DNA of 32,774 bases from Ignavibacteria bacterium (lineage in GTDB: Bacteria; Bacteroidota; Ignavibacteria; UBA10030; UBA6906): positions 1 to 32,774 of the forward strand of contig QKGJ01000038.1 of NCBI GenBank assembly GCA_003251275.1. The letters run 5' to 3'. The position numbers and the translations under genes are program-made. Below are positions 8,575-16,057 of the stretch, piece by piece (position 1 is the stretch's first letter; each line of letters starts with the position of its first letter). The notes below the pieces were generated by a model. It worked only from the letters and a program-made list of their open reading frames with translations, did not search any database and was not told the DNA's origin.

Positions 8575-9204
8575 ATGATGGTCGCTGCAATCATTTTGGC
8601 TGCTGGTGAATCGACTCGGATGAAAAGTCCAAAGGCTCTGCTCCCGTTGAATGACAAGACACTCATCCGGGGCGTAGTAGATTTGCTGACGACTAGTGGA
8701 CTCTCACCGATCGTAGTAGTTTTGGGGGCTCACGCAGAATTGATTCGAGAAGAGCTGGCAGGGTTGAATGTACTCGTCACAACCAACAACGAGTACCGTG
8801 CCGGACAGCTCTCGTCTCTTCAGAAGGGATTGGAGGTGGTGAGAGAGAAGTCAGCTACTGGAGTATTGATACACCCTGTCGATCATCCTTCTGTCGCAAC
8901 AGAAACGGTGACAAAGATTCTTGATCGCTTCACGTCCACTCGCGCCCCGGTTGTTGTGCCGACATACAACGGTAGGCGAGGCCACCCTGTGATCTTCTCT
9001 GAGAACTTGTTTGACGAATTGATGAACGCACCTGCCGAAATAGGAGCGCGCGCTGTGGTCCGGCGGCATATAGAGGAAATTGAAGAAGTATTGACAGGTG
9101 ATTGTGCCATTTTGGAAAACATCGACACGATAAAGGACTACGGTCTTCTTCTTCAAAGAAAGGTGTTGGGCTTTAAGGGACATGAGCAGAACGAAATAGG
9201 TTGA
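8575..9204 (+). CDS. mocA: MocA-like molybdenum cofactor cytidylyltransferase
   Basis: NTP-transferase of the MobA/MocA fold, 209 aa from this start. The nucleotide-binding loop ILAAGESTRMKSPKALLP has the LAAG and PK-x-LLP pattern of CTP-using MocA rather than the LAGG pattern of MobA. HPVDHP is the metal-binding region and GRRGHPVIF is typical of MocA. The likely role is to convert Mo-molybdopterin to the MCD form needed by the adjacent hydroxylase, and perhaps to chaperone its insertion. The ORF track begins at a TTG (8533) inside the preceding gene. ATG 8575 or 8578, just after CACGAGGG, is more likely. It is the last gene of the plus-strand block and runs into a terminator. Confidence 0.87.
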   Translation: MMVAAIILAAGESTRMKSPKALLPLNDKTLIRGVVDLLTTSGLSPIVVVLGAHAELIREELAGLNVLVTTNNEYRAGQLSSLQKGLEVVREKSATGVLIHPVDHPSVATETVTKILDRFTSTRAPVVVPTYNGRRGHPVIFSENLFDELMNAPAEIGARAVVRRHIEEIEEVLTGDCAILENIDTIKDYGLLLQRKVLGFKGHEQNEIG

Positions 9205-9210
9205 AAATAA

Positions 9211-9245
9211 AAAGACCTCGGTTTGAACAACCAAGGCCTTTTTTT
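9211..9245. terminator. Bidirectional intrinsic terminator between convergent units
   Basis: An eight-base-pair stem (CCTCGGTT with AACCAAGG, one C-A mismatch on the plus strand and a G-U wobble on the minus strand) encloses a five-base loop. A-rich and T-rich runs flank it (AAAAAG on the left, CTTTTTTT on the right), so it would work in either direction. It starts 7 nt after the mocA stop and lies just beyond the 3' end of the minus-strand tRNA. Confidence 0.75.
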
Positions 9246-9246
9246 G

Positions 9247-9319
<73 letters not shown>

Positions 9320-9333
9320 ATCAATGTGGGTTT

Positions 9334-9362
9334 AAGATACGAACAATCAGGGGTGAAGTCAA
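9334..9362 (-). promoter_or_regulatory. Sigma-70-type promoter of the initiator tRNA gene
   Basis: On the minus strand, TTGACT (9362-9357) is followed by exactly 17 nt and then TATCTT (9339-9334). Fourteen bases separate the -10 box from the tRNA, leaving room for a leader of about seven bases. The TGA stop of mobA lies inside the -35 box. The match to the classical consensus, rather than to the TTTG/TAnnTTTG pattern of Bacteroidia, is a hint about the lineage. Confidence 0.75.
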
Positions 9363-9946
9363 GGCGGGGTTAAGAGCCTTAGCGCTTCGTTGTACTGAGA
9401 AGGTGTATTGACGTTGAGAAAAGGGCTCGACTCCTCTCCTTCAAACACCACAACCCTCCCCTTCATATGCTGGACAAGCTTAAGGACTGAATACTCCTTT
9501 ACTTCCAATTGACCTTGAATAACCTTCATACACGTTTGACGATACAGTCCGCATAATGGCTGGGGGCCTGTACCATCACCTGCGATGATCGCTTCTGCAC
9601 CGGAGGCGTTTTCAAGAATTCTCTCAATAACTGACACATCAACGAATGGAAGATCGCATGAGAGGACGAAGATGTCGGCCTTGCCTGCGCTCGCCATCGC
9701 TGCATGGATGCCCGCAAGTGGACCGCATCCTTTGTGCACATCCTCGACAACGGGGAAACCAACGGCTTCATAAGCTGCGCGATTATTTGCACTGATGATC
9801 ACGTTCTCAAACACCTGTTGCAGGAGGTTTGCTGCACGCCCGATGAATGTTTCCTCTCCAACGCGCAGCAAGGCTTTGTTTTGTCCCATACGGGAGCTGT
9901 TGCCGCCCGCCAGGCCAACGCCCATGATATCGTTTCGCTTCGCCAT
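9359..9946 (-). CDS. mobA: Molybdenum cofactor guanylyltransferase
   Basis: MobA, 195 aa from this start. It transfers GMP to molybdopterin to build the Mo-bis-MGD cofactor required by NarG. The GTP loop GLAGGNSSRMGQNKALL is diagnostic, and VLSCDLPFVD supplies the metal-binding Asp. A later segment (GPQPLCGLY) is also typical. The ORF track starts at a TTG (9958). The ATG at 9946 overlaps the TAA of the preceding permease gene (TAATG) and is a better start. It is the last protein gene of the long minus-strand run, and the promoter of the tRNA overlaps its stop codon. Confidence 0.93.
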   Translation of the reverse strand: MAKRNDIMGVGLAGGNSSRMGQNKALLRVGEETFIGRAANLLQQVFENVIISANNRAAYEAVGFPVVEDVHKGCGPLAGIHAAMASAGKADIFVLSCDLPFVDVSVIERILENASGAEAIIAGDGTGPQPLCGLYRQTCMKVIQGQLEVKEYSVLKLVQHMKGRVVVFEGEESSPFLNVNTPSQYNEALRLLTPP

Positions 9947-10701
9947 TATCCCATCCAAAAGACTTTGCCAATCAATTTCGCTCCGGCCATCACCAACACC
10001 ACGCCGAGTACTCCCTGGAGAATTCTTGCGCTGAGTTTGAATGCTCCCATACGGGATCCGAGAAAACCTCCGCCGACCGCAGCAACGACGAGCGGAAGAG
10101 CGCCTGCCATATCGAAGGACGATCGCGACAAATGTCCAGCAAGCCCACTGATGGAATTGAGAACAATGAACGCACTGGAAATTGCCGCAGTACGTTTCAC
10201 ATCAGCCCAGCGGAACAACAACAGAATCGGACTGAGAAACACGCCGCCGCCGATACCGATCATTCCGGAGACAAATCCGAGAGCCCCTCCGATGGGAATG
10301 CTTGCACGCAACGGAACATTCCGGAGCGTTCCTACCTCGGGGGGGGTATTCCAAAAGAAAATACGGCCGGCAGCAAGCAAGAGTGCGGCACCGAGCAGAA
10401 CGGAAAACACTTCAGGGGATATCGCCGTGAATCCGCCGAGAAAAGCAGCCGGAAGAGAAGAGGCAACGAACGGCCAGAGCATCTTCCATGAAAAATGTCC
10501 CCCACGATAATAATGCCAGCAACTTGTCGACGCGACGAAAATATTCAGGACGAGCGCAACAGGTGCTACTGCGGGAGACGCAACGCCAAACAGCGCAAAC
10601 AACGCAAGGTACCCCGATGCGCCACCGTGTCCGACGCTGGAGTAGACGAACGCAACAAGAAAAAAAAACGGAACTATTTCCCACGGATAGGTGAGTGTCA
10701 T
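9946..10701 (-). CDS. TauE/SafE-family permease
   Basis: Integral inner-membrane protein of 251 aa with about seven to eight hydrophobic helices and the two-repeat build of the TauE/SafE (DUF81) family: SSVGHGGASGYLAL in the first half and SGMIGIGGGVFLSPILL in the second. Members export sulfite, sulfoacetate or other organosulfur anions, and many have no assigned substrate. It overlaps the genes on both sides by one base (TAATG each time), so it is cotranslated with moaC-mogA and mobA. A role in anion balance linked to cofactor or sulfur metabolism is only a guess. The gene contains two 8-nt homopolymers (G8 near 10339, A8 near 10660). Confidence 0.85.
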   Translation of the reverse strand: MTLTYPWEIVPFFFLVAFVYSSVGHGGASGYLALFALFGVASPAVAPVALVLNIFVASTSCWHYYRGGHFSWKMLWPFVASSLPAAFLGGFTAISPEVFSVLLGAALLLAAGRIFFWNTPPEVGTLRNVPLRASIPIGGALGFVSGMIGIGGGVFLSPILLLFRWADVKRTAAISSAFIVLNSISGLAGHLSRSSFDMAGALPLVVAAVGGGFLGSRMGAFKLSARILQGVLGVVLVMAGAKLIGKVFWMG

Positions 10702-11633
10702 TATTTCTTCTTCCGCGGTTTCTCCGGATGTCCTCCTCCCGAAAGCATTGCCGCAGAATGAAGTAATGCAGGGAAGAGCGCATCAAGTGAATCGGCGACC
10801 CCCTTTTTTGAACCGGGAAGGTTCACAATAATGGTGTTACCGCGAAGACCGGCAATGCCGCGAGAGAGCATGGAATACGGAGTTCTTTCCTGCCCATATG
10901 CACGCAGCGCTTCCGGTATGCCGGGAATCTCACGCTCGATCACTTGGGCAGTCGCCTCAGGAGAAAAATCCCGTTTGCTGAAACCTGTGCCTCCTGTCGT
11001 CAGCACGAAGTTTACCTTCATCGTATCGGCATACGCAATCAGCTTCTTCTGGATTTCCTCCTGGTCATCCGCAATGACGTCGTACGATACCACCGCAATT
11101 CGCTCTTTCTCTAAACGTTCGACGATCAGTTTGCCGGACAAGTCCGTTTTCTGTCCTGAAGAAATCGAATCAGAGGTAACCAACACCGCCGCTTTGAGGT
11201 CCGTACTTTTCTCTTCGAGAAAGTCCGACTTTCCTCCCCGTTTCTCCTCAAGGCGTACTTCCCCAATGGTCATTGTACTGTCAATTTGTTTCAGCATGTC
11301 GTACAGCGTAAGCGCTGCCACGCTCGCGGCGGTAAGCGCTTCCATTTCCACACCGGTCGGATGAATTGCTTTCACTTCGGTTGTGATGGTGATTTCCTTT
11401 TCTCCGAGTTGGATGTCGCATCCCACAAAGGTGAGCGGAAGAGGATGACAATAGGGAATAATCTGACTGTTGTTCTTCGCGGCCTGGATTGCGGCAACCT
11501 TCGCTACCGGGAGAGGATCGCCTTTCGGTACCGTTCCTCCGCGGATACGCGCGATGGTTGCGGGCTTGAGTGTGAGCACCGCCTTTGCTTTTGCAGAGCG
11601 AAGCGTTTTGGACTTTTTAGTGATGTCATACAT
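10701..11633 (-). CDS. moaC: Fused MoaC-MogA molybdopterin biosynthesis protein
   Basis: Bifunctional protein of 310 aa. Residues about 1-150 are MoaC, which works with MoaA to make cyclic pyranopterin monophosphate; the hallmarks are IIPYCHPLPLT and the active-site region HPTGVEMEALTA. Residues about 165-305 are MogA/MoaB, the molybdopterin adenylyltransferase, with VLTTGGTGFSKRDFSPEAT and NLPGSKKG. MoaC-MogA fusions are known in several phyla. It is preceded by moaA at a gap of 6 nt and overlaps the permease start by one base. The fused second step is separated from the first by molybdopterin synthase (MoaD/MoaE), which is not encoded in the window. Confidence 0.93.
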   Translation of the reverse strand: MYDITKKSKTLRSAKAKAVLTLKPATIARIRGGTVPKGDPLPVAKVAAIQAAKNNSQIIPYCHPLPLTFVGCDIQLGEKEITITTEVKAIHPTGVEMEALTAASVAALTLYDMLKQIDSTMTIGEVRLEEKRGGKSDFLEEKSTDLKAAVLVTSDSISSGQKTDLSGKLIVERLEKERIAVVSYDVIADDQEEIQKKLIAYADTMKVNFVLTTGGTGFSKRDFSPEATAQVIEREIPGIPEALRAYGQERTPYSMLSRGIAGLRGNTIIVNLPGSKKGVADSLDALFPALLHSAAMLSGGGHPEKPRKKK

Positions 11634-11639
11634 GAATGT

Positions 11640-12644
11640 TCAGCCGCCGATGGCAACCATGGATCTGTTTTGCTCTTCCAGGAGTGTGTTTGTGTCAGGA
11701 TGTTGTTCGCGTTTTAGGATGACTGTCATGCGAATGGAATCTTCGATCACTTCATGCGATGCACCTGACCGCAGTAGTCGCCGGAGATCGATCTCTTCGC
11801 GCCCAAAGAGACAGTTGCGGAGCTTACCATCGGCAGTAAGCCGGATGCGGTTGCATGAATCGCAGAAGTGCTCCGTCATTGTTGTTATGAAACCGACGAC
11901 TGCATCGCTGCCTGCAATGTGGAATTCCTTCGCAGGTCCGGGAATGCCTTCCGCCGGTTCCGCCGGTACGAGCTGGAATCGGGTTTCGAGAATTCCCCTC
12001 ATTTCCTTGTATGGCATCATGCGCACTTCATTCCAACTGTTTCCGAGAAATGGCATGTATTCGATAAAGCGGACATGAAGAGAACGGGCCTTGGCGAATG
12101 CCACGAAGTCTGGAAGCTCATCATCGTTGAATCCTCGCATTACCACTGTGTTGATCTTTAATGACGCGAAACGGGCATCTAGTGCAGCATCGATCCCGCG
12201 GATTGTTTCATCAAAGAGCGAGCGAAGTGCGATGCGCTCGAAGCGTTCGGGCTTCAGTGTATCAAGGCTGATGTTCACGTGGTTCACTCCAGCGGCTTTG
12301 AGTACTCTTGCTTTGTCTGTCAACAATACACCGTTTGTTGAGAGAGCAAGCGTCTCCAATCCCGGAATGCCGGCGAGCTGCGAGCAAAGGTCCTCGACAC
12401 CCTTGCGGACGAGAGGTTCTCCGCCGGTCATCCGGATCTTTTTTACCCCAAGGTCGACAAAGAGTTTTGCAAGCGTTAGTATTTCATCGAAGGAAAGGAG
12501 GGAAGATTTGGGACCGAGTTCGATTCCCCCCGGAGGCATGCAGTAGCGGCAGCGGAGGTTACACCGATCCGTTATGGAAATTCTCAGGTAGGTATGCTGG
12601 CGGCCAAAGTTGTCGAGGAGCCGGGAGGGTCTGGCGATAACCAT
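11640..12644 (-). CDS. moaA: GTP 3',8-cyclase
   Basis: Radical-SAM enzyme for the first step of molybdopterin synthesis, 334 aa. The N-terminal SAM cluster motif is DRCNLRCRYC, followed by MTGGEPLVR. The C-terminal second cluster is CDSCNRIRLTADGKLRNC, and the protein ends in the Gly-Gly tail (VAIGG) needed for activity in MoaA. The ORF track begins at GTG 12647. The adjoining ATG at 12644 overlaps the upstream stop (TGATG) and is at least as likely. It sits immediately after the carboxymuconolactone-decarboxylase-like gene and before moaC-mogA. Confidence 0.95.
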   Translation of the reverse strand: MVIARPSRLLDNFGRQHTYLRISITDRCNLRCRYCMPPGGIELGPKSSLLSFDEILTLAKLFVDLGVKKIRMTGGEPLVRKGVEDLCSQLAGIPGLETLALSTNGVLLTDKARVLKAAGVNHVNISLDTLKPERFERIALRSLFDETIRGIDAALDARFASLKINTVVMRGFNDDELPDFVAFAKARSLHVRFIEYMPFLGNSWNEVRMMPYKEMRGILETRFQLVPAEPAEGIPGPAKEFHIAGSDAVVGFITTMTEHFCDSCNRIRLTADGKLRNCLFGREEIDLRRLLRSGASHEVIEDSIRMTVILKREQHPDTNTLLEEQNRSMVAIGG

Positions 12645-12961
12645 CACTGTTCCTTTGAGAGTACATCATCCACCCAGCTGAGTGCAGCCATCATCGAGGG
12701 AAGTCCGATGGTTGGGAGTGACAATAGCGCTACCTGACGGATCTCCCCTGCGGTGGCTCCCGCGTTCAATGCTTTTCGGACGTGGGAATGAACAGCACCT
12801 TCAAGCCGGGCGCCAACCGAAATGCCGAGTTTTATCAACGATCTGGTTTTCTCATTCAGCGGACCGGCAGCATGAACGGCAGCGCCAAGCTCCTCGTAGG
12901 CCTTGGCCACCCGGGGATAAGTCTCCTGGAATTCTTGAAATTTTTTTGGAATGGGCGACAT
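12644..12961 (-). CDS. Carboxymuconolactone decarboxylase-like (AhpD fold) protein without redox cysteines
   Basis: Small helical protein, 105 aa, of the CMD/AhpD superfamily. The core segment EGAVHSHVRKALNAGAT aligns with the family centre. The His equivalent to that of CxxCxxxH is kept, but both cysteines of the AhpD peroxidase motif are replaced (Leu and Ala). It is therefore not a thiol peroxidase of the AhpD type and belongs to the cysteine-less group. Function unknown. Start set at ATG 12961, since GGAGG lies five bases upstream; the longer ORF begins at TTG 12994. It overlaps moaA by one base. Confidence 0.8.
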   Translation of the reverse strand: MSPIPKKFQEFQETYPRVAKAYEELGAAVHAAGPLNEKTRSLIKLGISVGARLEGAVHSHVRKALNAGATAGEIRQVALLSLPTIGLPSMMAALSWVDDVLSKEQ

Positions 12962-12986
12962 AACATCCTCCCGGCGTTCTTCGCCG
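12962..12986 (-). promoter_or_regulatory. Ribosome site with adjacent hairpin before the CMD-like gene
   Basis: On the minus strand a perfect five-base-pair hairpin (CGGCG-AAGAA-CGCCG, 12986-12972) is followed at once by GGAGG (12971-12967) and, five bases on, by the start codon. The hairpin has no T-run, so it is not a terminator. It could influence ribosome access or transcript stability in the 52-nt gap after the porin gene. The ribosome site itself is clear and decides the start; a role for the hairpin is speculative. Confidence 0.5.
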
Positions 12987-13013
12987 ACGTTCAAGGTAAG
13001 ATACGGGTTTTCC

Positions 13014-14855
13014 CTAGAAGGAAACCGAAGTCTGCAAATACCCCCAGAGCGCTACATCACTGGCATTAAATGCCTGTCGCATCAAATCATCAGGGAGAAA
13101 AGCGGACGTGCCGATTTCGAACGAGATGTTCTTATTGTGGCGATACTGGACGACAATGTCAATCTCTTGGCCAAGCGTTTTCTCATTGAGAACGCTTTGC
13201 GCAAGCGAAAAATGATGCAACCAGACATTTGCTGTCGTCTTTTCCGAGAGGGAGATGGTCGCGCGTGCGATCAGATCTGCAAGACCACGGTTCGATGTGT
13301 TTGCGGGGATATTGACAAAGTAGTCCATGAATCCGTAGAACTTATGTCCAGTGTGGAATGTCGGGTCGAAGGTCTTGAACTTTGCATCACCGGTGGGAGT
13401 GCCGGACAAGAGTTCATATCCCAGCGAAACACGGCTCAGCGCGCAATCCGAAAAAGAATACCCGAGTGCCCCGGATAGGAGATAAGCAGAAATGTCCACT
13501 CCCTGGCGTGTTCCTCCCTGGTATGCGACCTCAGCTTCATAATCGAGGGCGTTTGCTTTTCCCTTCACATATGAGCCGACCGTGGATCGTTTGAGGTTTG
13601 TTTTCCCCGAACCGGTGGTATCCCTGTTCACCTGATAAAGGAAGTACGGGTCGATGGTATGGTTCTCGATTCCTTTAACCTTCCCGTAGGCCCCGTAGAA
13701 ATCATACCCAGCATCATACATCGAACGAACAGAAGGCGGCGTGGCAACGACAGGGTATATTTGTGTTTCGCCCACGTTCATCGCAAGCGCATCGATTGTT
13801 ATTCCCGGCCAGTCAAAGCGAATCACACCGCCGTCAAATGAACGGCTCACGTTGTTCCACCCTACGGCGCCCAGCAAGCGCTCGTTACTGTAGGCCAGTT
13901 CCATCCGTCCAAGGCGGAGGGAAATCTCGTCCGCGAAAAGTTTCTTTACTTCCACGAATGCCTGGTGCATGTCCAGGTTTTTCGTATCAGCAAGGGTGTT
14001 AAAGGAACCGCCCGCGTCCTTTTCTGACCCGAAGACACGCGAATCCTGTGCCTGAATAAACACGAGAACATCTTCGAGCGGTTGCGCCTGAACTCCAAGA
14101 CGCGTTCTCAGCAGCGTGAAGGTGTTTGACGGAGTCCGTTGATTGAAATCGCGCATGTCCACTTCGTTCCGGACACGAACATTGCCGGTAATCTTAATAA
14201 GAGGTGCCTGGTCTTGAGCGTTTAATTGTTCTCCGATCAGAAAGGAGAATACCATCAATGCTAATGCCATTAACTGGATTGGCTTTGAACCAGCTGCTTT
14301 CGGAGCTACTTCATCTTTTTCCATGTTCGCAAGGAGCTCGATGAGCTGCTGTTTGGTCGAGCATGCCGCACTTTTTGCCTCTTCCGCTTGAAAGTCCTTC
14401 AACAATGCTGCCGCTTCGTCGGTGGAAAGATGCTGGTCTGCCATTGCAAAGAGAATATTGTCTTCTTTCATAATGTGGCTGCGAAGCAAGCCGATGAAAG
14501 ACTGAGTATGTTTAACGAGCGCCGGTCTCCCCGCAGGATCGCCTTTCGCGAATCGCTCAAGAGCGGCATTCATTGCAGCGACTTCCTGTCTCCCCAGGTC
14601 GTGCTCATGCAGCATAACGCCAATGGGTCCGGACTCCTGTGAGAATCCCTTTTGCACCATCGCCGGGAATAGCAGCTTTTCTTCCTTCTGATGATGACAC
14701 CCGTCGGCAAATTCCCTGATGAAACGAATGCCGTTGCGAAACACATCGGGGTGAACATCTTCTCCGCGGTGAAGTCGGCTTGCGGCGTTTTCAAGTAAAA
14801 TCAACATGCGTTCGATTGAGCGGTGCTCATCCTTCAATATATCTGTCGGTTTCAT
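13014..14855 (-). CDS. Hemerythrin-like domain fused in frame to a signal peptide and outer-membrane porin
   Basis: One open frame of 613 aa. Residues 1 to about 160 are a hemerythrin HHE domain with candidate di-iron ligands H11, HHQKEE (54-59), H83/H85 and H127-E131. Members bind oxygen, NO or iron in the cytosol. Residues about 181-204 then form what looks exactly like a Sec signal peptide (KPIQ, hydrophobic LMALALMVFSFLIG, then LNA before QDQ). The remainder is a beta-barrel of the alginate-export porin family, ending in aromatic SVSF. Start set at ATG 14855, with AGGA five bases upstream. The ORF-track start lies 231 nt earlier and its first 77 residues are a shadow of actF. Whether one polypeptide or two products are made (possible internal start at M178) is unresolved. 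A lost stop or an assembly indel is an alternative explanation. Confidence 0.8.
   Translation of the reverse strand: MKPTDILKDEHRSIERMLILLENAASRLHRGEDVHPDVFRNGIRFIREFADGCHHQKEEKLLFPAMVQKGFSQESGPIGVMLHEHDLGRQEVAAMNAALERFAKGDPAGRPALVKHTQSFIGLLRSHIMKEDNILFAMADQHLSTDEAAALLKDFQAEEAKSAACSTKQQLIELLANMEKDEVAPKAAGSKPIQLMALALMVFSFLIGEQLNAQDQAPLIKITGNVRVRNEVDMRDFNQRTPSNTFTLLRTRLGVQAQPLEDVLVFIQAQDSRVFGSEKDAGGSFNTLADTKNLDMHQAFVEVKKLFADEISLRLGRMELAYSNERLLGAVGWNNVSRSFDGGVIRFDWPGITIDALAMNVGETQIYPVVATPPSVRSMYDAGYDFYGAYGKVKGIENHTIDPYFLYQVNRDTTGSGKTNLKRSTVGSYVKGKANALDYEAEVAYQGGTRQGVDISAYLLSGALGYSFSDCALSRVSLGYELLSGTPTGDAKFKTFDPTFHTGHKFYGFMDYFVNIPANTSNRGLADLIARATISLSEKTTANVWLHHFSLAQSVLNEKTLGQEIDIVVQYRHNKNISFEIGTSAFLPDDLMRQAFNASDVALWGYLQTSVSF
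14243..14324 (-). other. Internal signal-peptide segment and possible restart codon in the hemerythrin-porin ORF
   Basis: The junction runs from ATG 14324 (MEKDEV) through the hydrophobic stretch to the LNA-QDQ cleavage-like site. Taken alone, the sequence from this ATG would be a normal secreted porin precursor with a 26-residue signal. No clear Shine-Dalgarno site precedes ATG 14324, nor the further ATGs at 14270 and 14255, and no stop codon separates the two domains. Confidence 0.55.
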
Positions 14856-14869
14856 TGTTGTCCTATCGT

Positions 14870-16057
14870 TTACGAGTGATGGTGGATGCTTTCCACCAGG
14901 AGCGGGTCTTTGAGTGGGACGGGGTTTGCCTGTGCAAATGCTTTGAATGTTCCAAGAAAGAATAACGCTATCATCCCTGCAAACGGACCGATCTCCCAAA
15001 GGCTCACTTCCGGTCCGGTTTTCAAAAACGGCGGAAGGATCATCCAATACAAATCGATCCAATGGCCAATCATGATAATCACACACACCTTCAGAAGAAG
15101 GCCTTCATTCTTCTTGCTCCACTGGGAAAGAAGGACGACAAACGGGATCAACCAGTTGAACACCACATTGAGGCCTGCAAAAATCGTCCAGCTTCCTTTT
15201 TCACGATTGACGAAATAGACAACTTCTTCGGGAATGTTGGCGTACCAGATGAGAATATACTGGCTGAACCAAATATACATCCAGAACGTACTGAATGCAA
15301 AGATAAGCTTTCCCAGATCATGCAGGTGCGAGTCAGTGACGACCGTTCGAAGCGGGCCTGTGCGCCGCAGGATGATAACGACTACGGCGATGGCTGCGAG
15401 CCCGTTCAAGAGCATTCCGCTCAGGTTATACATGCCAAAAATAGTGCTATACCATTCCGGCTCCAGCGACATGATCCAGTCCATGCTCGCGAGCGTAAAG
15501 GTCAACGCGATGACAACGAGAAATCCGCCCGATAACTTTTTGTTTTTTCGGGTAAGAGAAACGTCACCTGTTGCATCCTGCTGACGGGAAAACTTGCGGA
15601 GGTAAAAGGCAAAGACAAACCAGACACTAAGGTAAAGGATCGTACGAATGACAAAAAAGGGAACGTTCAGCCATCCCGCTTTTGCCTGGAGAAGATGATT
15701 GCCTGAGACTGCGTCAGCGTGACTCCACTCGTACAAGCTTGGAATGCCCAGAAGGGTAATCACCATAAGGAGAGAAGCGATGGGGAGTATTCCTGCCAAT
15801 GCTTCCGGAGCGCGACGAATGGCGACACTCCAGCCGGCATTCGAAACATACTGAAGCGCAATAAAAAGAACGCCGGCAAGGCCGAGGCTGAGAAGATAGA
15901 AACTCGCGAGCAGGATATTCGGCCATGCTCTCTCAGGCGCGACGAATGCACCGATCGATGCAGTAATAGCGCCAAGTGCCATAACCAGAGCCAGATTTCT
16001 CCGAAGGCGTGGAATTCCTGCAAGAACATCTTCCGATTTATGGAGATTCATAATCAT
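14870..16057 (-). CDS. actF: Alternative complex III, quinol-binding-type membrane subunit ActF
   Basis: NrfD/PsrC-like polytopic inner-membrane protein of 395 aa with about ten hydrophobic helices, the second and smaller such subunit of alternative complex III (menaquinol:cytochrome c oxidoreductase). It pairs with ActC. Identification rests on sequence character plus position after actE in the canonical actABCDEF order. The ORF track starts at 16123. ATG 16057 overlaps the actE stop in the ATGA pattern and gives a start MIMNLHKSED close to the first helix; ATG 16051 is an alternative. The hemerythrin-porin gene begins 14 nt downstream. Confidence 0.9.
   Translation of the reverse strand: MIMNLHKSEDVLAGIPRLRRNLALVMALGAITASIGAFVAPERAWPNILLASFYLLSLGLAGVLFIALQYVSNAGWSVAIRRAPEALAGILPIASLLMVITLLGIPSLYEWSHADAVSGNHLLQAKAGWLNVPFFVIRTILYLSVWFVFAFYLRKFSRQQDATGDVSLTRKNKKLSGGFLVVIALTFTLASMDWIMSLEPEWYSTIFGMYNLSGMLLNGLAAIAVVVIILRRTGPLRTVVTDSHLHDLGKLIFAFSTFWMYIWFSQYILIWYANIPEEVVYFVNREKGSWTIFAGLNVVFNWLIPFVVLLSQWSKKNEGLLLKVCVIIMIGHWIDLYWMILPPFLKTGPEVSLWEIGPFAGMIALFFLGTFKAFAQANPVPLKDPLLVESIHHHS

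Noticed and set aside
9704-10510. 268-aa plus-strand ORF opposite mobA and the TauE/SafE gene
   Set aside because: Low-complexity Pro/Ala/Arg composition, antisense to two supported genes.
10335-10670. Two 8-nt homopolymers (G8 and A8) in the TauE/SafE gene as phase-variation switches
   Set aside because: The tracts are short, encode ordinary residues in frame, and the gene is intact. Chance is adequate.
14856-15086. Upstream 77 residues of the 690-aa ORF ending at 13014
   Set aside because: They overlap actF on the same strand in another frame and look like non-protein sequence. A good ribosome site (AGGA, five bases) precedes the ATG at 14855, where the hemerythrin domain begins.
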